From: Lachnospira pectinoschiza
Lineage (GTDB): Bacteria; Bacillota; Clostridia; Lachnospirales; Lachnospiraceae
DNA length: 64,000 nucleotides
Assembly (NCBI RefSeq): GCF_900103815.1
Contig: NZ_FNHZ01000002.1
Location: 1-64,000, forward strand
Reading direction: 5' to 3'
Shown one piece after another: positions 8,657 to 18,359 of the stretch. Every line of letters starts with the position of its first letter. The stretch's first letter is position 1. The translations under genes and the position numbers were made by a program. Below the pieces are notes generated by a model. The model was not told where the DNA came from. It saw nothing but the letters and a program-made list of their open reading frames with translations, and ran no database searches.

Positions 8657-8932
8657 ATGCCGGGAACTAAAAAGATTCCACAAAGACAATGCATTGGGTG
8701 TGGTCAGATGAAAGATAAGAAAGATCTTATCAGGATTCTAAAGAGCCCAGAGAATGAAATTATAGTAGATACTACTGGTAAGAAGAATGGCAGGGGCGCA
8801 TACATTTGCAATAATCCTGAATGTCTTAATAAGGCTATCAAGCAAAGGGGCTTAGAAAGATCCTTTAAGATGGCAATTGATAGTAGTGTTTATGATGAAT
8901 TAAAGAAGGAGTTTGAGAAACTTGGACAATAA
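8657..8932 (+). CDS. rnpM: RNase P modulator RnpM (YlxR family)
   Basis: A 91-residue YlxR-family protein; the Bacillus member has been described as an RNA-binding modulator of RNase P. It has the conserved start RQCIGCGQMKDKKDLIRI with a CxxC, and the family motif GRGAYICNNPECL with a second Cys pair. It sits between nusA and the L7Ae-like gene, the invariant position for this family. A GGAGTGAT ribosome site precedes the ATG. Confidence 0.92.
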   Translation: MPGTKKIPQRQCIGCGQMKDKKDLIRILKSPENEIIVDTTGKKNGRGAYICNNPECLNKAIKQRGLERSFKMAIDSSVYDELKKEFEKLGQ

Positions 8933-9245
8933 AAAAATTATATCCATGTTAGGATTAGCTCAGAAAGCAGGAAAGGTAGTTAGTGGTGAATTTTCTACAG
9001 AGAAGGCCGTTAAGTCTAAGAAGGCTTTTATGGTTATCGTTGCAGATGATTCTTCAGATAATACTAAGAAAATGTTTTCAAATATGTGTGAATTCTATAA
9101 GGTTCCTATATATTTCTTTTCCGAAAAGGAAGCTATTGGTCATGCAATAGGAAAGGAATTTAGAGCATCACTTGCGATTCTAGATGAAGGATTTAAAAAT
9201 AAATTAGAAGAATATTTTAAACAAGGTATAGACAGTAATGAATAA
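8922..9245 (+). CDS. L7Ae-family ribosomal protein (YlxQ/RplGA-like)
   Basis: A small RNA-binding protein of the L7Ae/L30e/S12e family, probably recognising kink-turns. It contains LGLAQKAGKVVSGEFSTEKAV near the N-terminus and the VIVADDSSDNT strand, both typical of YlxQ. I chose TTG 8922 (107 residues), because AAGGAG at 8906-8911 is well spaced from it; the TTG at 8913 would be only one base away. The start overlaps the end of rnpM, suggesting translational coupling. Confidence 0.85.
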   Translation: MDNKKIISMLGLAQKAGKVVSGEFSTEKAVKSKKAFMVIVADDSSDNTKKMFSNMCEFYKVPIYFFSEKEAIGHAIGKEFRASLAILDEGFKNKLEEYFKQGIDSNE

Positions 9246-9260
9246 GGAGGTCATTGTTTA

Positions 9261-12092
9261 ATGAGAGTACACGAATTAGCAAAAGAATTAGGTATAAAAA
9301 GCAATGAAATTATAGAAATGTTATCAAATAGTGAGAAGGCTTATAAGACTATGAGCGGCTTAACTGATGACGAAATCAAGAAGGTTAGGGGTAAGTTTAA
9401 GCCAGGAAAGCCTGAAGCTAAGGCAGAGCCTAAGCCTGAAGAGAAGAAAGAAAAGCACATTTCTCAGGTTGTTTTCCCACAGAATAGCAACAGAGATGGT
9501 GATTATAAGGCTAAGTTAAATCAGAAGAAGGATCAGATTTCTCCAAAGGGTGATTCAAGAGATTCTTCTGATAGAGATAACAGAAATAGAGATAATCGTG
9601 ACAACCGTGATAGAAACGGAAACCGTGATAGAAACGGTTATAACAGAGACAACCGTGATAATAGAGATAGAAACGGTTATAACAGAGACAACCGCGATAG
9701 AAATGGTAACCGCGATAATAGAGATAATCGCGACAACCGTGATAGAAACGGAAACCGCGATAACCGTGATAGAAATAATGGCGGTTACAATAGAGACAAT
9801 CGCGATAACCGTGATAGAAACAATGGTGGTTACAACAGAGATAACCGCGATAATAGAGATAGAAACGGTTATAATAGAGATAATCGTGACAGAAACGGTA
9901 ACAGAGACAACCGTGACAGAAATAACGGTGGTTACAACAGAGATAACCGCGATAGAAATGGCGGCGGCTTTAATAGAGACAACCGTGATAGAAACAACGG
10001 TGGTTTTAATAGAGACCGTGACAGAAATAATGGTGGCTTTAATAGAGACCGCGATAGAAATGGCGGCTTTAATAAGGATAAGGACTCAGATAATAACGGC
10101 AGAAACTTTAATCAGAGAAGAAATGATAGAAGAGATTCAGCTCCAAAGGATGATTTCTTATTTGAGCAGAAGCCAGATGCTAGAAGAGCAGATCAAAGAT
10201 ATAATTCTAAGAAGAATAATGACAAGAATGATAGAAGAAAAGATAGAGACTCAAGAGAGAATCTTAAGTTTGCAAGCGGCTTAAACAAGAAGCCTAATAA
10301 GCCAAATAAGCCAGCTCCAAAGAAGGAAGAAGAGGATACAATCAAGACACTTACTCTTCCAGATTCACTTACAATTAAGGAACTTGCAGATAAGATGAAG
10401 GTTCAGCCATCTGCAGTTGTTAAGAAGCTCTTTATGCAGGGTAAGGTTGTTACAATTAATCAGGAAATCGATTTTGAAACAGCTGAAGAAATCGCATTAG
10501 AGTTTAACTGTATTTGTGAACATGAAGAGGTTATTGATGTTATTGCAGAACTTCTTAAGGAAGAAGAAGAGGCAGCAGATACACTTGTAACTAGACCACC
10601 AGTAGTTTGTGTAATGGGTCACGTAGATCATGGTAAGACATCCCTTCTTGATGCTATTAGAGAAACACATGTAACTTCTAAGGAATCAGGTGGTATTACT
10701 CAGAAGATCGGTGCTTATAGAGTTGATGTAAATGGTAACACAATTACATTCCTTGATACACCAGGTCATGAGGCCTTCACTGCAATGCGTATGCGTGGTG
10801 CTCAGGCTACTGATATTGCAATCTTAGTTGTAGCTGCTGATGATGGTGTTATGCCACAGACAATCGAAGCTATTAACCATGCTAAGGCTGCTAATGTTGA
10901 AATTATTGTTGCTGTTAATAAGATTGATAAGCCAAATGCTAACATTGAAAAGGTTAAGCAGGAACTTACAGAATATGGTCTTATCGCTGAAGATTGGGGC
11001 GGTTCAACAATTTTCTGCCCGGTATCAGCTCATACTAAGGAAGGTATTGATAACCTCCTTGAAATGATCTTACTTACAGCTGAAATTATTGAACTTAAGG
11101 CTAATCCAAACCGTAAGGCAAGAGGTATTGTTATTGAAGCTGAGCTTGATAAGGGACGTGGTCCAGTTGCAACTGTTTTAGTACAGAAGGGTACTTTAAG
11201 AGTTGGTGATTCAGTAGCTGCTGGTTCTTGCTATGGTAAGGTTAGAGCTATGATTGATGATACAGGTAGAAGAGTTAAGGAAGCTGGCCCATCTACTCCT
11301 GTAGAGATTCAGGGTCTTAATGATGTACCTAATGCTGGTGAAATTATTATGGCTATGGATTCTGATAAGGAAGCAAGAAATGTTGCTGAGACATTCATTG
11401 CTGAGAATAAGAAGAAGCTCTTAGATGATACTAAGCATAAGGTATCACTTGATGCTTTATTTGAGCAGATTCAGGCTGGTAACATGAAGGAACTTAATAT
11501 TATTATTAAGGCCGATGTTCAGGGTTCTGTTGAAGCTGTTAAGCAGTCACTTGTTAAGTTATCTAACGAAGAAGTAGTAGTTAAGGTAATTCATGGTGGC
11601 GTTGGTAATGTAAATGAATCCGATGTAGTTTTAGCTTCTGCATCTAATGCAATTATCATTGCCTTTAATGTTAAGCCTGATAACCAGGCAAGAATTTTAG
11701 CTGACCGTGAAAAGGTTGACTTAAGAACATATAGCGTTATCTACAATGCTATTGAAGATGTTGAGTCTGCTCTTAAGGGTATGCTTGAGCCTATCTATGA
11801 AGAGAAGATTATTGGTCATGCTGAAATTAGACAGATCTTTAAGGCTTCTGGTGTAGGTAATATCGCTGGTACATTAGTAACAGAGGGTAGAATCACAAGA
11901 GAATCTACTGTAAGACTTACAAGAGAAGGCGAAAAGATTTACGAAGGACCAATTGCTTCACTTAAGCACTTCAAGGATGAAGTTAAGGAAATCAAGGCTG
12001 GTACTGAATGTGGTATCGTACTTGAAAACTTCAATGACATCAAAGAAGGCGATGAAATTGAAGCAAGCATTATGGTTGAAATACCTAGATAA
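9261..12092 (+). CDS. infB: Translation initiation factor IF-2 with an Asn/Arg/Asp-repeat linker
   Basis: GTPase that places initiator tRNA on the ribosome. The 943-residue protein has an N-terminal IF2N domain (about 1-50), a very long low-complexity linker (about 55-335), a second IF2N-like domain (about 365-415), the G domain with GHVDHGKT (about 453-460), DTPGHEAF and NKID, and C-terminal domains. Between about residues 100 and 280 the linker is built of short units of the type NRDNRDRNG, with Tyr or Phe variants. Codons in the repeats vary (AAC/AAT, CGT/CGC/AGA), so the amino-acid pattern, not the DNA, is conserved. The start is supported by AAGGAGGT. Core function is certain; the linker is unusual. 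Confidence 0.97.
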   Translation: MRVHELAKELGIKSNEIIEMLSNSEKAYKTMSGLTDDEIKKVRGKFKPGKPEAKAEPKPEEKKEKHISQVVFPQNSNRDGDYKAKLNQKKDQISPKGDSRDSSDRDNRNRDNRDNRDRNGNRDRNGYNRDNRDNRDRNGYNRDNRDRNGNRDNRDNRDNRDRNGNRDNRDRNNGGYNRDNRDNRDRNNGGYNRDNRDNRDRNGYNRDNRDRNGNRDNRDRNNGGYNRDNRDRNGGGFNRDNRDRNNGGFNRDRDRNNGGFNRDRDRNGGFNKDKDSDNNGRNFNQRRNDRRDSAPKDDFLFEQKPDARRADQRYNSKKNNDKNDRRKDRDSRENLKFASGLNKKPNKPNKPAPKKEEEDTIKTLTLPDSLTIKELADKMKVQPSAVVKKLFMQGKVVTINQEIDFETAEEIALEFNCICEHEEVIDVIAELLKEEEEAADTLVTRPPVVCVMGHVDHGKTSLLDAIRETHVTSKESGGITQKIGAYRVDVNGNTITFLDTPGHEAFTAMRMRGAQATDIAILVVAADDGVMPQTIEAINHAKAANVEIIVAVNKIDKPNANIEKVKQELTEYGLIAEDWGGSTIFCPVSAHTKEGIDNLLEMILLTAEIIELKANPNRKARGIVIEAELDKGRGPVATVLVQKGTLRVGDSVAAGSCYGKVRAMIDDTGRRVKEAGPSTPVEIQGLNDVPNAGEIIMAMDSDKEARNVAETFIAENKKKLLDDTKHKVSLDALFEQIQAGNMKELNIIIKADVQGSVEAVKQSLVKLSNEEVVVKVIHGGVGNVNESDVVLASASNAIIIAFNVKPDNQARILADREKVDLRTYSVIYNAIEDVESALKGMLEPIYEEKIIGHAEIRQIFKASGVGNIAGTLVTEGRITRESTVRLTREGEKIYEGPIASLKHFKDEVKEIKAGTECGIVLENFNDIKEGDEIEASIMVEIPR

Positions 12093-12114
12093 TAAAAAAT
12101 GTAACTTATATATA

Positions 12115-12142
12115 AGAAAGCCTCTAAATTTAGGGGCTTTCT
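12115..12142 (+). promoter_or_regulatory. Intercistronic hairpin between infB and rbfA
   Basis: A 12-bp stem with one G-U pair (12115-12126 with 12131-12142) and a 4-base loop. No strong T run follows, so this is more likely an mRNA-processing or partial attenuation site than a full terminator; rbfA follows at once. Confidence 0.5.
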
Positions 12143-12194
12143 ATCTTGATTATAGTGAATGTTTATGATACATTTGCAAAAAAGAGGAATTGCT

Positions 12195-12572
12195 ATGAGA
12201 AAGAATAGTTCGAAGAATATTAGAATTAATTCAGAGGTCTTAAGAGAATTAAGCAATATCATTAGAAAAGATATTAAGGATCCAAGAATTAATCCAATGA
12301 CATCAGTAGTTTCAGTTGATGTAGCTCCTGATTTAAAAACATGTAAGGCATATATTAGTGTCCTTGGTGATGAGCAGTCACAAAAAGATACTCTAGCTGG
12401 TCTTGTTAGCGCTGAAGGCTATATTAGACGTCAGCTTGCTAGAACAGTTAATTTAAGAAATACACCAGAAATTAAGTTTGTAATTGACCAGTCAATTGAA
12501 TATGGTGTTAAGATGTCTAAATTAATAGATGATGTTACTAAGGCAGATGCAGAGTCACACAAGGAAGATTAG
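12195..12572 (+). CDS. rbfA: Ribosome-binding factor A
   Basis: Binds the 30S subunit during late 16S rRNA maturation and cold adaptation. The 125-residue protein has the KH-like fold with ISVLGDE and the GYIRRQLA segment of the family. I chose ATG 12195, because AGAGGA precedes it; the upstream in-frame ATG at 12159 overlaps the hairpin region and lacks a ribosome site. It lies in the usual place after infB. Confidence 0.94.
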   Translation: MRKNSSKNIRINSEVLRELSNIIRKDIKDPRINPMTSVVSVDVAPDLKTCKAYISVLGDEQSQKDTLAGLVSAEGYIRRQLARTVNLRNTPEIKFVIDQSIEYGVKMSKLIDDVTKADAESHKED

Positions 12573-12595
12573 TAGTTGCTAATAGGAGGTTATTT

Positions 12596-13552
12596 ATGAA
12601 TATTTTAGATGAATTAAAAGACGCGAAAATAGTTGGAATTACCGGACATGTACGACCAGATGGCGACTGCGTTGGTTCTACTATGGGACTTTATAATTTC
12701 CTAAAAGTAAATAGACCTGATTTAGATGTAAGAATTTTCTTACAAAAGCCAGGTGATGAGTTTAACTACATTCCTAGAATAGATGAAATTAGACAAGAGA
12801 CAGATATTAATCTTGTTTGTGACGCATTTGTAGTACTTGATTGTAGTTCACTTGATAGAATTGAGCCTTTTGCAGAGCTTTTTTGTAATGCAAAAAAGAC
12901 AATTTGTTTAGATCATCATATTAGTAATAAGGATTTTGCTGATGTAAACTTAGTTGAGCCAGACTGGAGTTCTACAAGCGAGGTTTTATATACAACTCTT
13001 GATGAGGAAAAAATTGATAAGGATGTGGCAACCTGCATCTACACTGGTATTATTCATGATACAGGTGTATTTAAGTATAGTTGTACATCTGCGCAGACAA
13101 TGGCTATTGCTGGAAAATGTATGGAAAAGGGTATTGATTACTCAGACATTATTGACAATAGCTTCTATGCAAAGACTTATATTCAAAACCAGATTCTAGG
13201 TAGAGCATTACTTGAAAGTGTGTTATTTTACGATGGTAAATGCATTTTCTCAAGTATCTCAAGAGAGATTATGGACTTTTACGGAGTTGATGGTAAGAGT
13301 CTAGGCGGAATTGTTGAACAATTAAGACTTACAGAGGGTGTTGAAGTGGCCATCTTTATGTATGAAATTGGAGATGGAGAATACAAGGTTTCTCTTCGTT
13401 CAAAAAAAATTATAGATGTGGCAAAGATTGCTGCTAAATTTGATGGTGGCGGTCATGTTAGAGCTGCTGGCTTTAGTATTAAGGGCACAGTTCATGGCAT
13501 CATTAATCAGATTGGTGCTCTTATTGAAGAGCAAGTAAAGCAATTATCATAA
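12596..13552 (+). CDS. nrnA: DHH/DHHA1 phosphoesterase, NrnA-type nanoRNase and pAp phosphatase
   Basis: Degrades short oligoribonucleotides and probably 3'-phosphoadenosine 5'-phosphate. The 318-residue protein shows metal-binding motifs GHVRPDGDCVGS, VVLDCSSLDR and the DHH signature in CLDHHISN. A C-terminal DHHA1 domain contains the glycine-rich DGGGHVRAAG. A perfect AGGAGG site precedes the ATG. Cotranscribed with rbfA and truB, as in Bacillus and clostridia. Confidence 0.92.
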   Translation: MNILDELKDAKIVGITGHVRPDGDCVGSTMGLYNFLKVNRPDLDVRIFLQKPGDEFNYIPRIDEIRQETDINLVCDAFVVLDCSSLDRIEPFAELFCNAKKTICLDHHISNKDFADVNLVEPDWSSTSEVLYTTLDEEKIDKDVATCIYTGIIHDTGVFKYSCTSAQTMAIAGKCMEKGIDYSDIIDNSFYAKTYIQNQILGRALLESVLFYDGKCIFSSISREIMDFYGVDGKSLGGIVEQLRLTEGVEVAIFMYEIGDGEYKVSLRSKKIIDVAKIAAKFDGGGHVRAAGFSIKGTVHGIINQIGALIEEQVKQLS

Positions 13553-13573
13553 TTTAAGTTAGGGATTGATATT

Positions 13574-14503
13574 ATGAATGGGATTATTAATGTATACAAG
13601 GAGCAAGGCTTTACATCCCATGATGTGGTAGCTAAGCTGAGGGGCATTTTAAAATTTAAGAAAATTGGACACACAGGAACTCTAGATCCTGACGCAGTAG
13701 GTGTTTTACCGGTTTGCCTTGGAAAGGGCACAAAGATTTGTAGCATGATTACAGATTGGGATAAGACTTATGAGGCTGTTATGCTTCTTGGTACAATCAC
13801 TGATACTGCAGATATTTCAGGAAATGTGTTAAAGTCTAGTGAGGTTAATCTTACTGAGGCTGATGTTCTTGAGGCTTGCGAAAGTTTTATTGGTGAATAT
13901 ATGCAGGTTCCACCGATGTATTCAGCACTTAAGGTCAATGGAAAGAAGCTTTATGACTACGCAAGAAGTGGAATTGAAGTGGAAAGAAAGGCTAGAAAGG
14001 TCGTAATTAAGAGCTTACATGTCAATGATATTGACCTAGAAGGTAAGCAAAAGTTTGTTACTATGACTGTAGAATGTTCTAAGGGAACTTATATTAGAAC
14101 TTTATGCGAGGATATTGGTAATAAGCTTGGTTGCGGCGCTTGCATGTATAAGCTTACAAGAAAGAGAGTCGGTCAGTTTTGCATTGATGATACATTAACT
14201 CTTAATCAGATATCAGCTCTAGTTTTAAAGGGTGAATTTGAGAGTGTTGTGAAGGCTATTGATGATATGTTTCCACAATACCCTAAGTTAGAGGTTACAG
14301 TAGAAGGGGATAAGTTATTACATAACGGTAATAAGATAGATTTAGAATATAAAGAGCAATTTATAAAGCAGTTTGAAGGAATTGATTTTGTTGAGGGAGA
14401 CAAGCTTCGTCTCTATGATTCAAATGGCGTTTTTGTAGGAGTTTACAGAGTTTGTGAAGGTCTTTTAACTCCAATTCAGATGTTTTATGATGCTAATGAA
14501 TAA
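13574..14503 (+). CDS. truB: tRNA pseudouridine-55 synthase
   Basis: Makes pseudouridine 55 in the tRNA T-loop. The 309-residue protein has the catalytic Asp in HTGTLDPDAVGVLPV (about residues 36-50) and the later motif GTYIRTLCEDIG typical of TruB. It lies 21 bp after nrnA and is followed closely by ribF. Length is normal and the assignment unambiguous. Confidence 0.96.
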   Translation: MNGIINVYKEQGFTSHDVVAKLRGILKFKKIGHTGTLDPDAVGVLPVCLGKGTKICSMITDWDKTYEAVMLLGTITDTADISGNVLKSSEVNLTEADVLEACESFIGEYMQVPPMYSALKVNGKKLYDYARSGIEVERKARKVVIKSLHVNDIDLEGKQKFVTMTVECSKGTYIRTLCEDIGNKLGCGACMYKLTRKRVGQFCIDDTLTLNQISALVLKGEFESVVKAIDDMFPQYPKLEVTVEGDKLLHNGNKIDLEYKEQFIKQFEGIDFVEGDKLRLYDSNGVFVGVYRVCEGLLTPIQMFYDANE

Positions 14504-14529
14504 TATAAAAAAGGGAGGTGTGGCCAGTA

Positions 14530-15456
14530 ATGGAATATATAAATGGGCTAACTGACGTGAGATTGCCTAAAGCAAGTGCAGTTACACTTGGTAAGTTTGA
14601 TGGATTGCATATTGGGCATAGAAAGCTCATTAATTTAGTTAAAGAAAAAGCTAAGGAAGAAGATTTACTCTCAGTTTTATTTACTTTTGATAGTATTCCA
14701 TTAAGTTTATTGCCACAAAGAAATCAGCATTTTCTTACAACAAATTCTGAAAGAAAAGCAATCTGTGATAAGTTAGGTATAGACTGCTTGGTCGAGTATC
14801 CATTTACAAAGGAATTTATGAATATGGATGCTAGGGAGTTTGTAAAAAAGATTATCGTAGATGACTTAAGAGCTAAGGTAGTCGTGGTAGGTACTGATTA
14901 TGGCTTTGGCAAAGGAAGAAGCGGTGATGTTAATCTTTTAAAGGAGCTTGGTGACGAGCTTGGTTTTGAAACAATTATTGTTGAAAAGGAGAAGTATCAA
15001 GGACAGGAAGTTAGTAGCACTTATATTAGAGAAGAGCTAGCCCTTGGTCATATGGAAACAGTAAATGTGCTTCTTAATAGACCTTTTTCTATTACAGGAG
15101 TTGTATCATTTGGAAAACAACTAGGCAGAACTATTGAAATGCCAACAGTTAATATATATCCAACAGAGTCAAAACTATTACCACCTAAAGGGGTTTATGC
15201 CTCTAAGATATTAATCGATGGAAATGAATATTTTGGCGTAACTAATCTAGGAACTAGACCTACTGTCAATGACAGTATGGAGATTAGCGTAGAGACTAAT
15301 ATTTTTGACTTCAATGAAGATGTTTATGGTAAGAAGATAGAAGTTATGTTGATGCATTTTTTAAGAGCTGAAATTAAATTTGACAGCGTTGATAGCTTAA
15401 AAAAGCAAATGGAAGCGGATAAAGAATTTGCTAAAAATATGTTCTTAATAAATTAA
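14530..15456 (+). CDS. ribF: Bifunctional riboflavin kinase / FAD synthetase
   Basis: Converts riboflavin to FMN and FMN to FAD. The 308-residue protein has the N-terminal adenylyltransferase motif GKFDGLHIGHRKL and STYIREEL, then the flavokinase domain with GRTIEMPTVNI and NLGTRPTVN. I prefer ATG 14530, because GGGAGG at 14513-14518 is 11 bases upstream; the GTG at 14518 overlaps the ribosome site itself. Conserved position between truB and rpsO. Confidence 0.95.
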   Translation: MEYINGLTDVRLPKASAVTLGKFDGLHIGHRKLINLVKEKAKEEDLLSVLFTFDSIPLSLLPQRNQHFLTTNSERKAICDKLGIDCLVEYPFTKEFMNMDAREFVKKIIVDDLRAKVVVVGTDYGFGKGRSGDVNLLKELGDELGFETIIVEKEKYQGQEVSSTYIREELALGHMETVNVLLNRPFSITGVVSFGKQLGRTIEMPTVNIYPTESKLLPPKGVYASKILIDGNEYFGVTNLGTRPTVNDSMEISVETNIFDFNEDVYGKKIEVMLMHFLRAEIKFDSVDSLKKQMEADKEFAKNMFLIN

Positions 15457-15475
15457 GCTAGTTTAGTAAATTAAC

Positions 15476-15504
15476 TTGCAAAGATAGTAATGGTATGGTA
15501 ATAT
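15476..15504 (+). promoter_or_regulatory. Internal promoter for rpsO
   Basis: TTGCAA at 15476-15481 and TAATAT at 15499-15504 are spaced by 17 bp. They place the RNA start near 15511, just before the structured leader. Confidence 0.65.
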
Positions 15505-15510
15505 ACCAAG

Positions 15511-15589
15511 GTACTAGCCACAACTCAGGAATCGGAAACTCCGACCTATTGCTTAGTTGTTGGCGTTTAAATTAAAGGAGGATACAAGT
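15511..15589 (+). promoter_or_regulatory. Structured rpsO leader, candidate S15 autoregulatory site
   Basis: GCCACAACT at 15517-15525 pairs with AGTTG(T)TGGC at 15555-15564. This stem encloses a second hairpin, CGGA at 15533-15536 with TCCG at 15540-15543. The ribosome site AAAGGAGGA follows at about 15575. S15 represses its own mRNA through leader structures in several bacteria, with different folds in each. That this leader does so is inference. Confidence 0.55.
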
Positions 15590-15856
15590 ATGATATCTAA
15601 GGAAAAGAAAGCAGAAATTATTGCAGCTTACGGAAGACAGCCTGGTGATACAGGATCTCCAGAAGTTCAGATCGCAATCTTAACAGAAAGAATTGCTGAA
15701 TTAACAGAACATTTAAAGGTTAACCAGAAGGATCATCATTCAAGAAGAGGTCTTTTAAAGATGGTTGGTAAGAGAAGAGCTTTACTTGCTTACCTTAAGA
15801 AGAATGATATTGAAGGTTACAGAAACCTTATCGAGCGTTTAGGCTTAAGAAAGTAA
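15590..15856 (+). CDS. rpsO: 30S ribosomal protein S15
   Basis: Primary 16S rRNA-binding protein of the 30S platform. The 88-residue protein has the canonical [16 protein letters not shown] and the [15 protein letters not shown] motif. I chose ATG 15590 with the AGGAGG just upstream; an in-frame ATG at 15557 lies within the leader stem. It is transcribed with the superoperon and probably also from its own promoter. Confidence 0.97.
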   Translation: MISKEKKAEIIAAYGRQPGDTGSPEVQIAILTERIAELTEHLKVNQKDHHSRRGLLKMVGKRRALLAYLKKNDIEGYRNLIERLGLRK

Positions 15857-15874
15857 TTTATAATGCTTTTTTAG

Positions 15875-15903
15875 GGGGCGGAGTTTATCTTCGCTCCTTT
15901 TTA
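15875..15903 (+). terminator. Terminator after rpsO
   Basis: A 9-bp stem with G-U pairs (15875-15883 with 15889-15897) is followed by a T run. It ends the rimP-rpsO superoperon and separates it from pnp. Confidence 0.75.
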
Positions 15904-15993
15904 TACGCCAATTTTTCACTAGGGATTTAAGAATTGAAACTTCTTTTCATTAAATTCTTAAATTATAATATGGTAAAGAGTGTTTAATTGTTG

Positions 15994-16170
15994 TATAATA
16001 ATAATGTTTATGTGTATGTGCAATTAGGTTATTCCGAGACCACTGAAAAGCTTATTAAGACATTTTTAATGAGTTTTTTAGTTGTTTCGGCACCTATTTG
16101 CTCATATGGTAGGGCTTTGGCCTAGATTATTTACCAATTATTTAAGCCCATAGGGCGGATAGGAGATTAT
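15994..16170 (+). promoter_or_regulatory. Structured pnp leader with possible attenuator
   Basis: This gene-free stretch starts with a TATAAT at 15994-15999 (its -35 region is poor). Then CCGAGACCACT at 16034-16044 pairs with 16080-16090 (10 of 11 positions). The enclosed hairpin, 16051-16058 with 16066-16073, is followed at once by six T, like a terminator. A third hairpin, GGGCTT at 16112-16117 with 16144-16149, ends near the pnp ribosome site. PNPase and RNase III control pnp leaders in other bacteria; similar control here is inferred. Confidence 0.5.
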
Positions 16171-18255
16171 ATGTTTAAGCAGTATACTTTAGAGCTTGCT
16201 GGTCGTACACTTAGAGTTGATATTGGCCGTGTTGCAGCTCAGGCTAATGGTGCAGCATTAATGCACTATGGTGATACAGTTGTCTTATCTACAGCAACTG
16301 CATCAAAGGAACCAAGAGAGGGAATTGATTTCTTCCCACTTTCTGTAGAATACGAAGAGAAGATGTATGCAGCTGGAAAGATTCCAGGCGGCTTCAATAA
16401 GAGAGAGGGTAAGGCTTCAGAGAATGCTATTCTTACTTCAAGAGTAATTGATAGACCTATGAGACCTCTTTTCCCTAAGGATTACCGTAATGATGTTACA
16501 TTAAACAACATGGTTATGTCTGTTGATACAGAATGTAGACCAGAACTTTTAGCTATGCTTGGTTCTGCAATTGCTACATCAATTTCAGATATTCCATTTG
16601 ACGGTCCATGTGCTACAACTCAGATTGGTTTAATCGACGGTGAATTCGTTGTTAACCCTTCACAGGCTCAGTGGCAGGAAGGCGACCTTCAGTTAACAGT
16701 TGCTTCAACAAAGCAGAAGGTTATTATGATCGAAGCTGGTGCTAATGTAGTTCCAGAAGAGAAGATGATTGAAGCTATTTACATGGCTCATGATATTAAC
16801 CAGACAATCATTGCATTTATCGAGAAGATTGTTGCAGAGGTTGGTAAGGAAAAGCATACTTACGTTTCATGCGCAGTTCCTCAGGAAATGTTTGATGAAA
16901 TGAAGAAGATTGTAACTCCAGAAGAGATGGAAGTTGCAGTATTTACTGATGATAAGCAGACAAGAGAGAAGAATGTTGATGCTATCACAGAGAAGTTAAA
17001 GGAAGCTTTTGCTGAGAATGAAGAATGGTTAGCAGTACTTGGTGAAGCAGTTTACCAGTATGAGAAGAAGACTGTTCGTAAGATGATCTTAAAGGATCAC
17101 AAGAGACCTGATGGTCGTGCAATCAACCAGATCAGACCTCTTGCTGCAGAAGTTGATATTATTCCTAGAGTTCATGGTTCTGCTATGTTTACTAGAGGAC
17201 AGACACAGATTTGTGACGTTGTTACATTAGCTCCATTATCAGAAGCTCAGAAGGTTGATGGTCTTGATGAGAATGTTACAACAAAGAGATATATTCACCA
17301 TTACAATTTCCCTTCATACTCAGTTGGTGAGACAAAGCCATCTAGAGGTCCAGGACGTAGAGAAATTGGACATGGTGCCTTAGCTGAAAGAGCTTTAATT
17401 CCAGTTCTTCCATCTGAGACAGAGTTCCCATATGCTATTCGTGCCGTTTCTGAAACATTTGAATCAAATGGTTCTACATCAATGGCATCAACATGTGCAA
17501 GCTGTATGTCACTTATGGCAGCAGGTGTACCTCTTAAGGCTATGGTAGCTGGTATTTCTTGTGGTTTAGTTACAGGTGATACAGATGATGATTATGTAGT
17601 ACTTACTGATATCCAGGGCCTTGAAGATTTCTTCGGTGATATGGACTTTAAGGTAACAGGTACAACAGAAGGTATTACAGCTATTCAGATGGATATTAAG
17701 ATTCATGGTCTTACACGTCCAATCGTTGAAGAAGCTATTAGAAGAACTAGAGAAGCTAGACTCTTCATCATGGATACATGTATGAAGCCAGCTATTGCTG
17801 AACCTAGAAAGACTGTTGGAGAATATGCTCCAAAGATTATCCAGACTCAGATTGATCCATCTAAGATTGGTGAAGTTGTTGGTCAGCGTGGTAAGGTTAT
17901 TAATGCAATCATCGATGAATGTGGCGTTAAGATTGATATTACAGATGATGGCTTTGTTTCAGTTTGTGGCGTAGAGCAGGCTGGTATGGATAAGGCTATG
18001 AAGTATATCAAGACTATCGTTGAGGACTTCAAGGAAGGTACAATCTATGAAGGTAAGGTTGTAAGCATTAAGGAATTTGGTGCATTCGTTGAATTCGCTC
18101 CTGGTAAGGAAGGCCTTGTTCATATTTCTAAGATTTCTAATGAAAGAGTTAACATGGTTGAAGATGTTCTTACACTTGGTGATCAGGTTAAGTGTAAGTG
18201 CATGGGTAAGGATAAGTTAGGAAGACTTAGCTTCTCAATTAAGGATGCTCAGTAA
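16171..18255 (+). CDS. pnp: Polyribonucleotide nucleotidyltransferase (PNPase)
   Basis: Phosphorolytic 3'-5' exoribonuclease of mRNA turnover. The 694-residue protein has two RNase PH domains, with IDFFPLSVEYEEK and GRREIGHGALAERAL, then a KH domain with VVGQRGKVINAII (about 570-582) and an S1 domain (about 620-692) with the FGAFVEFAPGKEGLVHIS core. Length is normal. It stands alone after a long leader and ahead of a weak terminator. Confidence 0.97.
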   Translation: MFKQYTLELAGRTLRVDIGRVAAQANGAALMHYGDTVVLSTATASKEPREGIDFFPLSVEYEEKMYAAGKIPGGFNKREGKASENAILTSRVIDRPMRPLFPKDYRNDVTLNNMVMSVDTECRPELLAMLGSAIATSISDIPFDGPCATTQIGLIDGEFVVNPSQAQWQEGDLQLTVASTKQKVIMIEAGANVVPEEKMIEAIYMAHDINQTIIAFIEKIVAEVGKEKHTYVSCAVPQEMFDEMKKIVTPEEMEVAVFTDDKQTREKNVDAITEKLKEAFAENEEWLAVLGEAVYQYEKKTVRKMILKDHKRPDGRAINQIRPLAAEVDIIPRVHGSAMFTRGQTQICDVVTLAPLSEAQKVDGLDENVTTKRYIHHYNFPSYSVGETKPSRGPGRREIGHGALAERALIPVLPSETEFPYAIRAVSETFESNGSTSMASTCASCMSLMAAGVPLKAMVAGISCGLVTGDTDDDYVVLTDIQGLEDFFGDMDFKVTGTTEGITAIQMDIKIHGLTRPIVEEAIRRTREARLFIMDTCMKPAIAEPRKTVGEYAPKIIQTQIDPSKIGEVVGQRGKVINAIIDECGVKIDITDDGFVSVCGVEQAGMDKAMKYIKTIVEDFKEGTIYEGKVVSIKEFGAFVEFAPGKEGLVHISKISNERVNMVEDVLTLGDQVKCKCMGKDKLGRLSFSIKDAQ

Positions 18256-18286
18256 TAATTACTGATTTAATTTGACTAGAATAATT

Positions 18287-18326
18287 TTAAGGAATGTCTG
18301 CTATTAAGGCATTCCTTAAGTTTGTG
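18287..18326 (+). terminator. Probable terminator of pnp
   Basis: A 10-bp perfect stem (18287-18296 with 18310-18319) is followed by a broken T tract. Moderately strong. Confidence 0.6.
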
Positions 18327-18359
18327 TAAAGAGACTAATATTAAGAATGGAGAATTATT

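Noticed and set aside
9550..10284. 244-codon Thr/Ile/Glu-repeat frame inside infB
   Set aside because: It is a frame-shifted reading of the Asn-Arg-Asp repeat linker. The start lacks a ribosome site and infB is intact.
12115..12142. True terminator between infB and rbfA
   Set aside because: The stem is good but no clear T run follows, and splitting this conserved operon would be unusual; it was kept as an intercistronic hairpin.
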